Assembly: GCA_964245075.1 (NCBI GenBank)
Contig: CAXTLC010000011.1
Coordinates: 8,275 to 72,274, forward strand
DNA length: 64,000 bases
DNA from: LMUY01 sp964245075
GTDB taxonomy: Bacteria; Pseudomonadota; Alphaproteobacteria; Acetobacterales; Acetobacteraceae
Direction of reading: 5' to 3'
This document shows positions 43,005 through 51,218 of this stretch, piece by piece (position 1 is the stretch's first letter; the number at the start of each line of letters is the position of its first letter). The position numbers and the translations under genes are program-made. The notes below the pieces were generated by a model that saw nothing but the letters and a program-made list of their open reading frames with translations, had not been told where the DNA came from and ran no database searches.

Positions 43005-43457
43005 GTGCGCACGGTCGATCTCGGGCGCACGGCCGCCCAGGCGGAGGTGCTCCGCATCAAGCGCCTTGTCCGCCGCCAGGCCATGCGGGCGGTGTGGGGC
43101 GTGGTTGCCGCCGTGTTCCTCATTGCCGTGCTGGTCATGCTCCACGCCGTCATCTTCGCATTGCTGACCACGGCGCTGTCGCCGCTCTGGGCGACGGTGG
43201 TGTTGCTGGTCATCGATCTGCTGATCGCAATCGTCTTCATCGTGCTTGCCGCCCGCGGAGCACCGGATACCCTGGAGGTCGAGGCCCGGAACATCCGTGA
43301 CCAGGCCCTCCTGGAAATGCGGGAAAGCGTGGCCATCAGCGCGATCCTCAGCCCGGTCACGCGGATGGCGTTCCGCTCCGCCGGGCGCAAGAACCTGTGG
43401 GGCATGACGTTGGCCGCATTGACGGCGCGGTTCCTGTCGAGCAACCGGCGCCGGTGA
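43005..43457 (+). CDS. Small two-span membrane protein (holin-superfamily/YqjE-like position)
   Basis: A 150-residue protein with two strong membrane spans near residues 30-55 (VVAAVFLIAVLVMLHAVIFALL) and 63-83 (ATVVLLVIDLLIAIVFIVLAA), a cytoplasmic basic start and an amphipathic tail. Proteins of this size and topology commonly follow DUF883 genes and are annotated as phage-holin superfamily or DUF1469; that label is tentative. GTG at 43005 is chosen as the first start after the upstream stop. Its stop overlaps the next gene (GTGA). Confidence 0.75.
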   Translation: MRTVDLGRTAAQAEVLRIKRLVRRQAMRAVWGVVAAVFLIAVLVMLHAVIFALLTTALSPLWATVVLLVIDLLIAIVFIVLAARGAPDTLEVEARNIRDQALLEMRESVAISAILSPVTRMAFRSAGRKNLWGMTLAALTARFLSSNRRR

Positions 43458-44467
43458 GCGAAGCCGTCCAACCCACCGTTCTGTCCCGGCGGGACGGCCG
43501 GGTTGGGCGCATCACGCTGAACCGGCCGCGCGCGCTGAACGCGCTCGACCTCGGGATGATCCGCGCCATTGCCGCTGCCTTGGACGAGTGGCGGGATGAC
43601 CCGGCGGTCCATGCGGTCGTCATCGACGGTGCTGGCGGGCGTGCCTTCTGCGCCGGCGGCGATATCCGGGCGGTGCGCGAGGCCAGCCTTGCCGGACGTT
43701 CCGACGAGATCGAGACGTTCTTCCGTGAGGAATATGCCGCCAACCAGGCAATCGCGTGCTATCCCAAGCCATTCATCGCCTTGGTTGACGGCATCTGCAT
43801 GGGCGGCGGGATCGGCGTGTCCGTGCACGGCGCAGCGCGAGTGGCGACCAAGTCCGCTGTTTTCGCGATGCCGGAAACAGGGATCGCATTGTTTCCCGAC
43901 GTAGGAGCCACTTACATCCTTCCCCGTTTGCGGGGCCGAGTCGGCATGTACATGGCTCTGACTGGCGCCCGGATGGCCGGGCCGGATGCGGTGTTCGTGG
44001 GTCTTGCCACTCATTTCGCCGACCGGGAAACGATGGCGGGCCTGCCCGGCTCGCTGGCCCAGCACGGTGTGGCTGCGCTGGCGGAAACACACCCCCCGCC
44101 TGTTGCGCCGATCGCGGCCCACATGGATGCGATAGACCACTGCTTCAGCGCTGGCAGCGTGGCCGAGATCGTGGAACGGCTCGGCGCAGCCAAGACGGAG
44201 TGGTCCCGCGAAACGCTCGCCACGTTGCGCAGCATGTCGCCCAGCGCCGTGTCGTGGACGTTCGAGATAGTCCGCGCCGGGGCGCGACGCACCCTGCCCC
44301 AATGCCTGGCCGCAGAACTGGCGCTGACCCGCCACGTCACGCGCCATCCGGATTTCGCCGAGGGCGTGCGCGCGATGGTGGTGGACAAGGACCGCCACCC
44401 CCGTTGGCTCCCCGCGACGTTGGAAGACGTCGACCCAGCCATGATCCGGAAAATATTTGAGCAATGA
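43454..44467 (+). CDS. Enoyl-CoA hydratase/isomerase family protein, 3-hydroxyisobutyryl-CoA hydrolase-like
   Basis: A 337-residue crotonase-fold protein. The oxyanion-hole segments are GGRAFCAGGDIRAV and ICMGGGIGVSVHG, and the catalytic stretch FAMPETGIALFPDVGATYIL carries the Glu and Asp used by HIBYL-CoA hydrolases. Length (about 340) and the ATHFADRE region also favour the valine-pathway hydrolase over a plain hydratase (about 260). GTG at 43454 overlaps the upstream stop. It stands before a leucine-type carboxylase cluster, so branched-chain acyl-CoA breakdown is the likely theme. Confidence 0.87.
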   Translation: MSEAVQPTVLSRRDGRVGRITLNRPRALNALDLGMIRAIAAALDEWRDDPAVHAVVIDGAGGRAFCAGGDIRAVREASLAGRSDEIETFFREEYAANQAIACYPKPFIALVDGICMGGGIGVSVHGAARVATKSAVFAMPETGIALFPDVGATYILPRLRGRVGMYMALTGARMAGPDAVFVGLATHFADRETMAGLPGSLAQHGVAALAETHPPPVAPIAAHMDAIDHCFSAGSVAEIVERLGAAKTEWSRETLATLRSMSPSAVSWTFEIVRAGARRTLPQCLAAELALTRHVTRHPDFAEGVRAMVVDKDRHPRWLPATLEDVDPAMIRKIFEQ

Positions 44468-45128
44468 CCGCCATCCAGTTGCTCCCCTTCTTTCCGGACG
44501 GGAGCAAAGCGAGGAACGTCGCGCCCCGGCATACATAGCGGGACGGCCATCCCGTAACGGGACCGTGCTGCCTCGGCTTGAGAGGCTATTGCGGCTTGGC
44601 CGAACGCCAGCGGAACGAAGCCGTCGCCAAGTTCGGCTGGAGGGGCTTGGGCACCGAGCGTCGTCCGCACACTGCCGAGGACGCGCCAGCCAGCCTCGGC
44701 CATCCACGCCGCCCTTTGACGCCGATCGTCCATGGCCTTGTCCTGCGTCCCGAGTCTGCATCCCGGGAAGGCCAGCCCCGCCCGGCGGGGGTTCCGTGCC
44801 TGCCGGGACTGGGTGGCGTCGCGTCCATGGGCGCCTTCAGCAGGCCGTTCCCGAAAGCGCGCGGCCTGTCCCGATTGATCAGCGACGCCCACGTCGGCAC
44901 CCTCGCGAAGGGCAAACCGGGCGCGAGGCCGGACGTGACGGGAATGCAGACACGGGTGGCTAGGCGCGGCAGTTGCTGGCCGAGATCGCCCGCCGGCACC
45001 AGCGAGATCCGCCGCACGCTCATCGGCCGCGAGCTGCCCGGCGAAACTGCCTAGGGAAGCGTGCATATGCCGAAGACCAAGCCGCAGGCCCAGCCTCAAC
45101 CAGCCATGCTGCGCAGCGGGGCATCGCC
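44468..45128. other. Gene-poor gap with eroded coding remnants
   Basis: This 661-base gap in an otherwise packed cluster has no intact gene. Its 3' part (44952-45054) is the tail of an acyl-CoA dehydrogenase. On the minus strand near 44665-44733 the translation DRRQRAAWMAEAGWRVLGSV recalls the C-terminal motif of DUF559 endonuclease-like proteins, but the sequence around it does not match. The rest shows frames on both strands with no recognisable domain. Confidence 0.5.
44952..45054 (+). pseudogene. 3' remnant of an isovaleryl-CoA-type acyl-CoA dehydrogenase gene
   Basis: Codons 44992-45051 read AGTSEIRRTLIGRELPGETA followed by a stop, which is the characteristic C-terminus of isovaleryl-CoA dehydrogenase (family form: LYEIGAGTSEIRRMLIGREL). 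Just upstream, in another frame, QLLAEIA (44970-44990) supplies the preceding KLYEIG-like residues, so one extra base near 44991 breaks the frame. That upstream frame also has TAG at 44961-44963. The rest of the roughly 1.1-kb gene is gone. Its position directly before the carboxylase beta gene matches liuA in leucine-degradation clusters. Confidence 0.7.
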
Positions 45129-46763
45129 ATGCCGGTAATCGACACGCTTGTCGACGATCGGTCCGAAGGCTCCCGGGCCAATGCACGGCAGATGGACGGG
45201 CTGGTTGCGGGGCTGGCCGCCGAGGTCGAGCGCATCCGCCAGGGCGGCGGCGCGCGGTCACGCGAGCGGCACGTGGGGCGGGGCAAGCTTCTACCCCGAG
45301 ACCGTGTCGGCGCGCTGATCGATCCCGGTAGTCCGTTCCTCGAACTCAGCCAGATGGCCGCGCACGGCATGTACGGCAACGAGGTTCCGGCGGCCGGGAT
45401 CATCACCGGAATCGGCCGGGTCGCGGGCCGGGAATGCGTGATCGTCGTCAACGACGCAACGGTGAAAGGCGGCACCTACTACCCGGTCTCGGTGAAGAAG
45501 CACCTCCGCGCGCAGGAAATCGCCGCGCAGAACAACCTGCCGTGCATCTACCTCGTCGACAGCGGCGGCGCCAACCTGCCGAACCAGGACGACGTGTTTC
45601 CCGACCGCGAGCATTTCGGCCGCATCTTCTTCAACCAAGCCACCATGTCGGCGCGCGGCATCCCGCAGGTGGCGGTGGTCATGGGTTCCTGCACTGCGGG
45701 GGGCGCCTACATCCCAGCCATGTCGGACGAAAGCATCATTGTCCGCAACCAGGGCACCATCTTCCTGGGCGGGCCGCCGCTGGTGAAGGCGGCCACTGGC
45801 GAGGTCGTGAGCGCCGAGGAGCTGGGCGGCGGCGACCTGCACAGCCGCACCTCCGGCGTCACCGACCACCTCGCGGACAGCGACGCCCACGCGCTGGGCA
45901 TCGCGCGGTCCATCGTGGGTCGGTTCGGCAAGCCGCGCGGAGCGGTGGTCGACCGCGCAGCCCCGCGGCCGCCGCTGTACGACCCGGCGGGGCTGGGCGG
46001 GGTCGTGCCCGCCGACCCCCGGGAGCAGTACGACGTGCGGGAGGTGATCGCCCGGATCGTTGACGGGTCGGAACTGGACGAGTTCAAGCAGCTCTACGGC
46101 ACCACGCTCGTGACCGGCTTCGCGCGGATCTGGGGCTACCCAGTGGGGATCGTGGCGAACAACGGCATCCTGTTCGGCGAGAGCGCGCAGAAGGGCGCGC
46201 ACTTCATCGAGCTGTGCAGCCAGCGCGGCGTCCCGCTCGTGTTCCTCCAGAACATCACCGGCTTCATGGTCGGCCGGAAGTACGAGGCCGGCGGCATCGC
46301 CAAGGATGGGGCGAAGCTGGTCGCCGCCGTCGCCACCACGCAGGTCCCAAAGTTCACGGTGATCATCGGCGGCTCGTTCGGCGCAGGCAACTATGGCATG
46401 TGCGGCCGGGCCTACTCGCCGCGCTTCCTGTGGATGTGGCCCAACGCCCGCATCTCCGTCATGGGCGGCAGCCAGGCGGCAAGCGTGCTGGCGACCCTGC
46501 GGCGTGACGCCGTGGAAGCGCAAGGTAAGTCCTGGTCCACGGAGGAGGAGGCAGCGTTCAAGGCCCCGATCGCGGCGCAGTACGAGGAGCAGGGCCACCC
46601 CTACTACGCGTCCGCCCGCATCTGGGACGACGGCGTGATCCCGCCGGCAGACACCCGCATGGTGCTCGGCCTGGGACTGGCGGCCAGCATGAACGCGCCG
46701 TTCGAGGCATGGCCGGCCGCGCGCCAGGATGGCGGGTCGCGGTTCGGCGTGTTCCGGATGTGA
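45129..46763 (+). CDS. mccB: Methylcrotonoyl-CoA carboxylase beta subunit (carboxyltransferase)
   Basis: A 544-residue carboxyltransferase that carboxylates 3-methylcrotonyl-CoA in leucine breakdown. The start MPVIDTLVDDRSEGSRANARQMDGL matches the family N-terminus (shown here as residues 1-25). GARSRERHVGRGKLLPRDRV, LVDSGGANLPNQDDVFPD, VVMGSCTAGGAYIPAMSDE and ILFGESAQKGAHFIELCSQR are MCC-type motifs rather than propionyl-CoA carboxylase ones. Geranyl-CoA carboxylase is the nearest alternative. The biotin-carrying subunit is encoded at 47038, after a hydratase remnant. Confidence 0.93.
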   Translation: MPVIDTLVDDRSEGSRANARQMDGLVAGLAAEVERIRQGGGARSRERHVGRGKLLPRDRVGALIDPGSPFLELSQMAAHGMYGNEVPAAGIITGIGRVAGRECVIVVNDATVKGGTYYPVSVKKHLRAQEIAAQNNLPCIYLVDSGGANLPNQDDVFPDREHFGRIFFNQATMSARGIPQVAVVMGSCTAGGAYIPAMSDESIIVRNQGTIFLGGPPLVKAATGEVVSAEELGGGDLHSRTSGVTDHLADSDAHALGIARSIVGRFGKPRGAVVDRAAPRPPLYDPAGLGGVVPADPREQYDVREVIARIVDGSELDEFKQLYGTTLVTGFARIWGYPVGIVANNGILFGESAQKGAHFIELCSQRGVPLVFLQNITGFMVGRKYEAGGIAKDGAKLVAAVATTQVPKFTVIIGGSFGAGNYGMCGRAYSPRFLWMWPNARISVMGGSQAASVLATLRRDAVEAQGKSWSTEEEAAFKAPIAAQYEEQGHPYYASARIWDDGVIPPADTRMVLGLGLAASMNAPFEAWPAARQDGGSRFGVFRM

Positions 46764-46774
46764 TAGGGGGACGG

Positions 46775-47041
46775 ATGGGCGCACTTCTCCAGGCGGCATG
46801 GGCGGACGGGCTGCCGGACGCGCGGGACCGCATCGAGTCCGACCTGCTGAAAGGCAGCCCGGCGGCGCAGGCCGACGCGAAGGCAGTGGCGCTCCTCATC
46901 CGAAGCGGGCCGATCGGCGACGCGGCGATCGCGGAAACGCGCTGCCGCACAGCCGCGCGCCGAACGCCCCCGGACGTGTTGGAAGGGGTGGCGGCATTCC
47001 CGGGTGAGCGGCAACCCGCCTGGTGTGAGGTGGCGCCATGA
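46775..47041 (+). pseudogene. Truncated enoyl-CoA (methylglutaconyl-CoA) hydratase, C-terminal third only
   Basis: An 88-codon frame, DLLKGSPAAQADAKAVALL then GPIGDAAIAETRCRTAARRTPP and EGVAAFPGERQPAW, matches the end of crotonase-family hydratases of the LiuC type (about residue 180 to the end of 260). The N-terminal two thirds, including the oxyanion-hole and catalytic segments, are missing. It keeps a start codon with GGGGGA upstream and overlaps the next gene (ATGA), so the scrap may still be translated. Its place between the carboxylase subunits is where liuC lies in leucine clusters. Loss by internal deletion is inferred. Confidence 0.75.
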
Positions 47042-49020
47042 TGTTCGGCTCGATCCTGGTCGCCAACCGCGGCGAGATTGCCTGCCGCGTCATGGCCACC
47101 GCCCGCCGGATGGGGCTGCGGACGGTCGCCGTTTATTCGGAAGCCGACCGGGATGCGCTGCATGTCGCGACCGCCGACGAGGCCCACGCGATCGGCCCGG
47201 CCGCCGCCAGGGAAAGCTACCTTCGCGGCGACGCCATCATCGCCGCCGCCAAGGCGTCCGGGGCGGAAGCGGTCCATCCCGGCTATGGATTCCTCAGCGA
47301 GAACGCGGAGTTTGCCGAGGCCTGTGCGGCCGCCGGCCTGCTGTTCATCGGACCGCCGCCCCCATCCATCCGCGCCATGGGCAGCAAGAGTGCCGCGAAG
47401 GCGCTGATGGGCCGGGCCGGGGTGCCGCTGGTGCCGGGCTACCATGGGGAGGACCAGGACGCGGCCCGGCTACAGGCGGAGGCGGCCCGCATCGGCTTTC
47501 CCGCGCTGATCAAGGCCAGTGCCGGCGGCGGCGGCAAGGGCATGCGCGTGGTTGACCGGGAGGAGGACTTCGCCGCCGCGCTCGGCTTGGCCAAGAGCGA
47601 GGCCCGGGCCGCGTTCGGCGACGACCAGGTGCTCGTGGAGCGCTACCTGACCCGGCCGCGTCACATCGAGGTCCAGGTGTTCGCCGACACCCACGGCAAC
47701 GTCGTGCACCTGTTCGAACGCGACTGCTCCATCCAGCGTCGGCATCAGAAGGTGGTGGAGGAGGCGCCGGCGCCGGGGATGGACCCTGCGCGACGGGCGG
47801 CGATGGGGCGGGCTGCCTGCGACGCCGCGAGCGCGATCGGCTATGTCGGCGCCGGCACGGTCGAGTTCATCGCCGAGGGCGAGGAATTCTTCTTCATGGA
47901 GATGAACACCCGGCTGCAGGTCGAACATCCGGTGACGGAGATGATCACCGGGCAAGATCTGGTGGAATGGCAGCTGCGCGTGGCCGCCGGGGAGCGGCTG
48001 CCGCTGCTGCAAGAGGACCTGACGATCCGCGGCCATGCCGTGGAGGTCCGGGTCTACGCCGAGGACCCGTCGCGCGCCTTCGTTCCCAGCGTTGGCCGGC
48101 TGTCCCGGCTGCGGCAGCCGAGAGGAGGCAACGGGGTCCGCGTCGACTCCGGCGTGCGGGAAGGTGACGAGATCACCATCCACTACGACCCCATGATCGC
48201 CAAGCTGATCGCCTGGGGCGAAACCCGGGCGGAGGCGGTTGGCCGCCTGTCCGTCGCGCTGCAAGGCTACGAGGTGGTCGGGGTGCAGACCAACCTGGAC
48301 CTGCTGCGGTCCATCGCCGCCCACCCTGCCTTCCGCGCGGCGGAGCTGGACACCGGCTTCATCGGGCGCCACCCGGAGGTGCTGGGGACTGCCGGGGACG
48401 CGCGATTGCCGCCAGCAGCGATTGCCGCCGTGCTGTCCGAACTGCTCCAGGCCGAGGCCGGAGCGGCGCTGGCGGCCGATCCGTGGTCGCCGTGGTCGAC
48501 GAGCACCGCCTGGCGGCTGAACGGCACCGGATACCGTGACGTGATCCTGAAGGGTAGGGGGACCGAGTATGCGGTGCGCGTCCGCCCTGAAGGCGAGGGG
48601 GCGTTCGGCATGACCCTTGATGGGCGGTCCCACGCGGTGCGGCGCGGCACGGGCGGGTTGCTGGTGGTCGATGGCGTCGCGCGGCGCATCCCGGTCGCCA
48701 GGGGCGGGGAATGGACGGCGATCCTGGATGGCGTGAACTGGCCCGTCGCGGTGGTGGACCCCCTGGCGCCCTCGGCGGCCGAGCGGGTGGGAGGCGACCG
48801 GCTGCTGGCGCCGATGCCGGGCATGGTGGTCCTGGTCGGTGCCGAACGGGGGGCCGCGGTCAAGCGCGGGGACGTGATGGTGGTCATGGAGGCGATGAAG
48901 ACGCAGATGCGCCTGGTGGCATCGCGCGACGCCGTGGTGGAGGCCGTCCGGGCACGCGCCGGCGAGCAGGTGCAGGACGGGGCCGAACTCGTCCGCTTCA
49001 AGCCTGCGGCGGCGCCCTGA
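47038..49020 (+). CDS. mccA: Methylcrotonoyl-CoA carboxylase alpha subunit (biotin carboxylase/carrier)
   Basis: A 660-residue biotin-dependent carboxylase subunit. Biotin carboxylase domain, about residues 1-450: ILVANRGEIACRVMATARR, HPGYGFLSENAEFAEA, KASAGGGGKGMRVV, ERDCSIQRRHQKVVEEAPAP, FMEMNTRLQVEHPVTEMITG. A BT linker follows, then a biotinyl domain whose acceptor lysine (codon 48898-48900) lies in VVMEAMKTQMRLVASRDAVV (AMKT instead of the common AMKM). Partner of the beta subunit upstream; biotinylated by BirA. A strong hairpin follows the stop. Confidence 0.94.
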   Translation: MMFGSILVANRGEIACRVMATARRMGLRTVAVYSEADRDALHVATADEAHAIGPAAARESYLRGDAIIAAAKASGAEAVHPGYGFLSENAEFAEACAAAGLLFIGPPPPSIRAMGSKSAAKALMGRAGVPLVPGYHGEDQDAARLQAEAARIGFPALIKASAGGGGKGMRVVDREEDFAAALGLAKSEARAAFGDDQVLVERYLTRPRHIEVQVFADTHGNVVHLFERDCSIQRRHQKVVEEAPAPGMDPARRAAMGRAACDAASAIGYVGAGTVEFIAEGEEFFFMEMNTRLQVEHPVTEMITGQDLVEWQLRVAAGERLPLLQEDLTIRGHAVEVRVYAEDPSRAFVPSVGRLSRLRQPRGGNGVRVDSGVREGDEITIHYDPMIAKLIAWGETRAEAVGRLSVALQGYEVVGVQTNLDLLRSIAAHPAFRAAELDTGFIGRHPEVLGTAGDARLPPAAIAAVLSELLQAEAGAALAADPWSPWSTSTAWRLNGTGYRDVILKGRGTEYAVRVRPEGEGAFGMTLDGRSHAVRRGTGGLLVVDGVARRIPVARGGEWTAILDGVNWPVAVVDPLAPSAAERVGGDRLLAPMPGMVVLVGAERGAAVKRGDVMVVMEAMKTQMRLVASRDAVVEAVRARAGEQVQDGAELVRFKPAAAP

Positions 49021-49056
49021 GCCTGCCCGGCAGGTCCGCCGCTACCAAGGGACCGT

Positions 49057-49090
49057 GGCGCCCGCCGCCGTGTCCGCCACGGCGGGCGCC
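49057..49090. terminator. Terminator-like hairpin after mccA
   Basis: GGCGCCCG (49057-49064) pairs with CGGGCGCC (49083-49090), and after a 3-base bulge CCGTG (49068-49072) pairs with CACGG (49078-49082) around a 5-base loop. It lies in the convergent gap between mccA and the CocE-like gene, so it can serve both strands. There is no T-tract. Confidence 0.6.
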
Positions 49091-49189
49091 TCGCGGCCAT
49101 GGGCCGCTACGAGGTGTCTCTGGGCGACACGATCAAAGCCAGGACCCGGCCGCCACTGGCGGCCCGGCGAAGGCTGCGTGCCGTATCAA

Positions 49190-50932
49190 TCACCGCCGAC
49201 GCTGGATCGGTAGATGCAGGTAGGACGCATGCTCGCCCCCGGTGTGAACGACATGCTGGCCGCTGTTGGCTCCCGCATATTCCTCGATCGCCGGCATCAT
49301 GGCGCCGAGGAGATTGCGGGAACTGATGACGAAGCGCAGCTGCTCGCCGGGGTAGAACGCGAGACCGACCGGCAGAAGGTCGATCTCGATGTCCACGATC
49401 TGGCCGGGAGCGAGTTTCTCCACCCGGTCAAAGCTGTGCGCGGGCACCTCGCTGGTCGCCAGCTTCTCGTCCAGGCGACGAGCGGAGACGCGCAGGCGGC
49501 CGTCGGATCCCTTGTAACGCAGGATCGTCGCCCCGTGGTCGGTGAGGTCGTGAACCATCGCCTTCTGGTTCGGAACGGTGAACGCCTGAAGCGGCGTGCC
49601 GTGCTTGTCCAGCTTCTGCACGAGCACGAACAGGTCCATGTCATCGGCATCCCGAGCCTCGACCCACAGGTGCGCCTTCGGGTAGCCGACCATCACCGTC
49701 TCTTCGTCGAAGCGGGTGATGAACGACACTGCGCCGGGATTGGCTGCGACAACGTAGGCAACAGGAAGCTCTGCCGTGGGCGGGTCAACTGCCAGGGTGC
49801 GCGAACGGCCGTCGAGGTAGTACTTCGTCGCGGTGACATCGGCTGGCGGGAACTGGTCGGCGGCGAGGGCGACGCGGTCGCCGCCTTCGAGGTCGAGCAC
49901 GGAGTAGCGCACCCGCGGGGTCCGCTTCCAATCGTTGTCTTGGCTTTTCAGGTAGCAGTCGAAGAAGCGGAGCAGGTCGCTCCGGTTGTCCTCGTCGTAG
50001 TAGTCCGGCCATTCCTGGGTGTTGTGGACGCGCAGCCACTTGTCCTTCGAGGCGATGCGCCGCCAAGCGCGGAACGTGCCGGCAGTGTGAAGCGTGTTCG
50101 AGTAGCTGGCTACCACGTAGGCGGGCGCCGTGATGCGGTCGAACTCGGGGATCTTGTTCTCCCACAGGTCGTTGACCAGCGGGTACCGCCTGGCCTCCGC
50201 CAGGATGTCCTCCTTCTGGTTCTTCCCGAAGAAGCTGCCTTCCTGCAGGAGCCGGGCGAACCCGGTGTCCGGCATGCCACCGCGCATCACGAGGTCGCGG
50301 TAGGCATCGCTGACGCCCTCCCACGGGTTGATGGCGGCGAGATGCGGCGGCTGCTCGGCCGCCGTGAACCATTGCGTTGCCGCAAGATAGGACGTTCCGC
50401 TCATCCCGACCTTGCCGCTGCACCAGCTTTGCTCTGCCAGCCACTCGATGATGTCGTAGCCGTCGCGGCCTTCCTGGCGGTCCCAGATCACGGAGTCGCC
50501 TTCGCAATCGACCGTGCCGCGCATGTCGGGGTTACAGATGGCGTAGCCCTGGGCCACCCAGAAGGCGGGGTCGGGAGCCTCGAACTTCGCGAGGCCTGAA
50601 ACGACGTTGTTGTTCAAACCGACAAGGCCGAACACGCCCATGACGCTGGGCGAGGTGCCTTGGCCCTTCCCATACGGGCTGTAGGCCACGATGACGGGCA
50701 CCTTCTCCGCCCCGACCGGGCGGAACACGTCGACGTAAACCGTCACCCCGTCGCGCAACTGCACCGGGACGTCCTTCTCGAACAGGATGTCCACCGGAAT
50801 AGGCCGGAACGGAGGCGCGATCTGGTAGCCCGCCTTGAGGATGCGGGTGCCCGGATCGATTGCGGTCAGGATGCCGGTGCGTGAGGCCGGGAGTGGACCG
50901 GAGGGGATGTAGATCTTCTTGTCATCGCTCAC
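49190..50932 (-). CDS. CocE/NonD family hydrolase (X-Pro dipeptidyl-peptidase S15-like)
   Basis: A 580-residue alpha/beta hydrolase with the C-terminal jelly-roll domain of the S15/CocE family. Motifs: DGVTVYVDVFRPVGAEKVPVIV, PYGKGQG, DMRGTVDCEGD, the nucleophile elbow KVGMSGTSYLAATQW and AAINPWEGVSDAYRD; the jelly roll covers roughly residues 350-570. These enzymes cleave esters, amides or acyl-prolyl bonds; substrate unknown. Start taken as GTG at 50932 with AGGAG 8 bases upstream; an in-frame ATG far upstream lacks support. No signal peptide is evident, so probably cytoplasmic. Confidence 0.9.
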   Translation of the reverse strand: MSDDKKIYIPSGPLPASRTGILTAIDPGTRILKAGYQIAPPFRPIPVDILFEKDVPVQLRDGVTVYVDVFRPVGAEKVPVIVAYSPYGKGQGTSPSVMGVFGLVGLNNNVVSGLAKFEAPDPAFWVAQGYAICNPDMRGTVDCEGDSVIWDRQEGRDGYDIIEWLAEQSWCSGKVGMSGTSYLAATQWFTAAEQPPHLAAINPWEGVSDAYRDLVMRGGMPDTGFARLLQEGSFFGKNQKEDILAEARRYPLVNDLWENKIPEFDRITAPAYVVASYSNTLHTAGTFRAWRRIASKDKWLRVHNTQEWPDYYDEDNRSDLLRFFDCYLKSQDNDWKRTPRVRYSVLDLEGGDRVALAADQFPPADVTATKYYLDGRSRTLAVDPPTAELPVAYVVAANPGAVSFITRFDEETVMVGYPKAHLWVEARDADDMDLFVLVQKLDKHGTPLQAFTVPNQKAMVHDLTDHGATILRYKGSDGRLRVSARRLDEKLATSEVPAHSFDRVEKLAPGQIVDIEIDLLPVGLAFYPGEQLRFVISSRNLLGAMMPAIEEYAGANSGQHVVHTGGEHASYLHLPIQRRR

Positions 50933-51218
50933 CCGAGAGGCTCCTTTGGTCGTACCATCCGCGGACCAGCCGAACGTCAACGCCGGCACCGCCCGGCATG
51001 ACCATATACTGGCAAGCTTCGGAGGCGAAACAGGCTTCGTGGCTTGCGGCTCCGGACGCCCGTGGCTTGCAGCCCGGCAGGCCGCGTCGCGGTCGCACAT
51101 GAACGCGCAACCCACGCCGGATTGCCCGCCAGCGCCTTGGAACCGTCACGCCGCCGCGGCATTGCATGAAAGCGCGCCGCGCGTGCCTGTCCATCCTTGA
51201 CACGAAGGAAACCAGACC

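Noticed and set aside
44586..45023. Minus-strand frame of 145 codons in the gap before mccB considered as a gene
   Set aside because: No recognisable domain, no ribosome site, and it covers the acyl-CoA dehydrogenase remnant on the other strand.
45068..45138. Short plus-strand frame starting MPKTKPQAQPQ just before mccB
   Set aside because: It overlaps the mccB start out of frame, is about 23 codons long and has no convincing ribosome site.
49021..49189. Possible small gene after mccA (plus-strand frame near 49099)
   Set aside because: Runs into the CocE-like gene antisense and has no protein character; the interval is better explained by a terminator hairpin.
51196..51201. TTGACA as a -35 element for the DUF4142 gene
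   Set aside because: It lies only about 20 bases before the start codon, leaving no room for a -10 element and leader.
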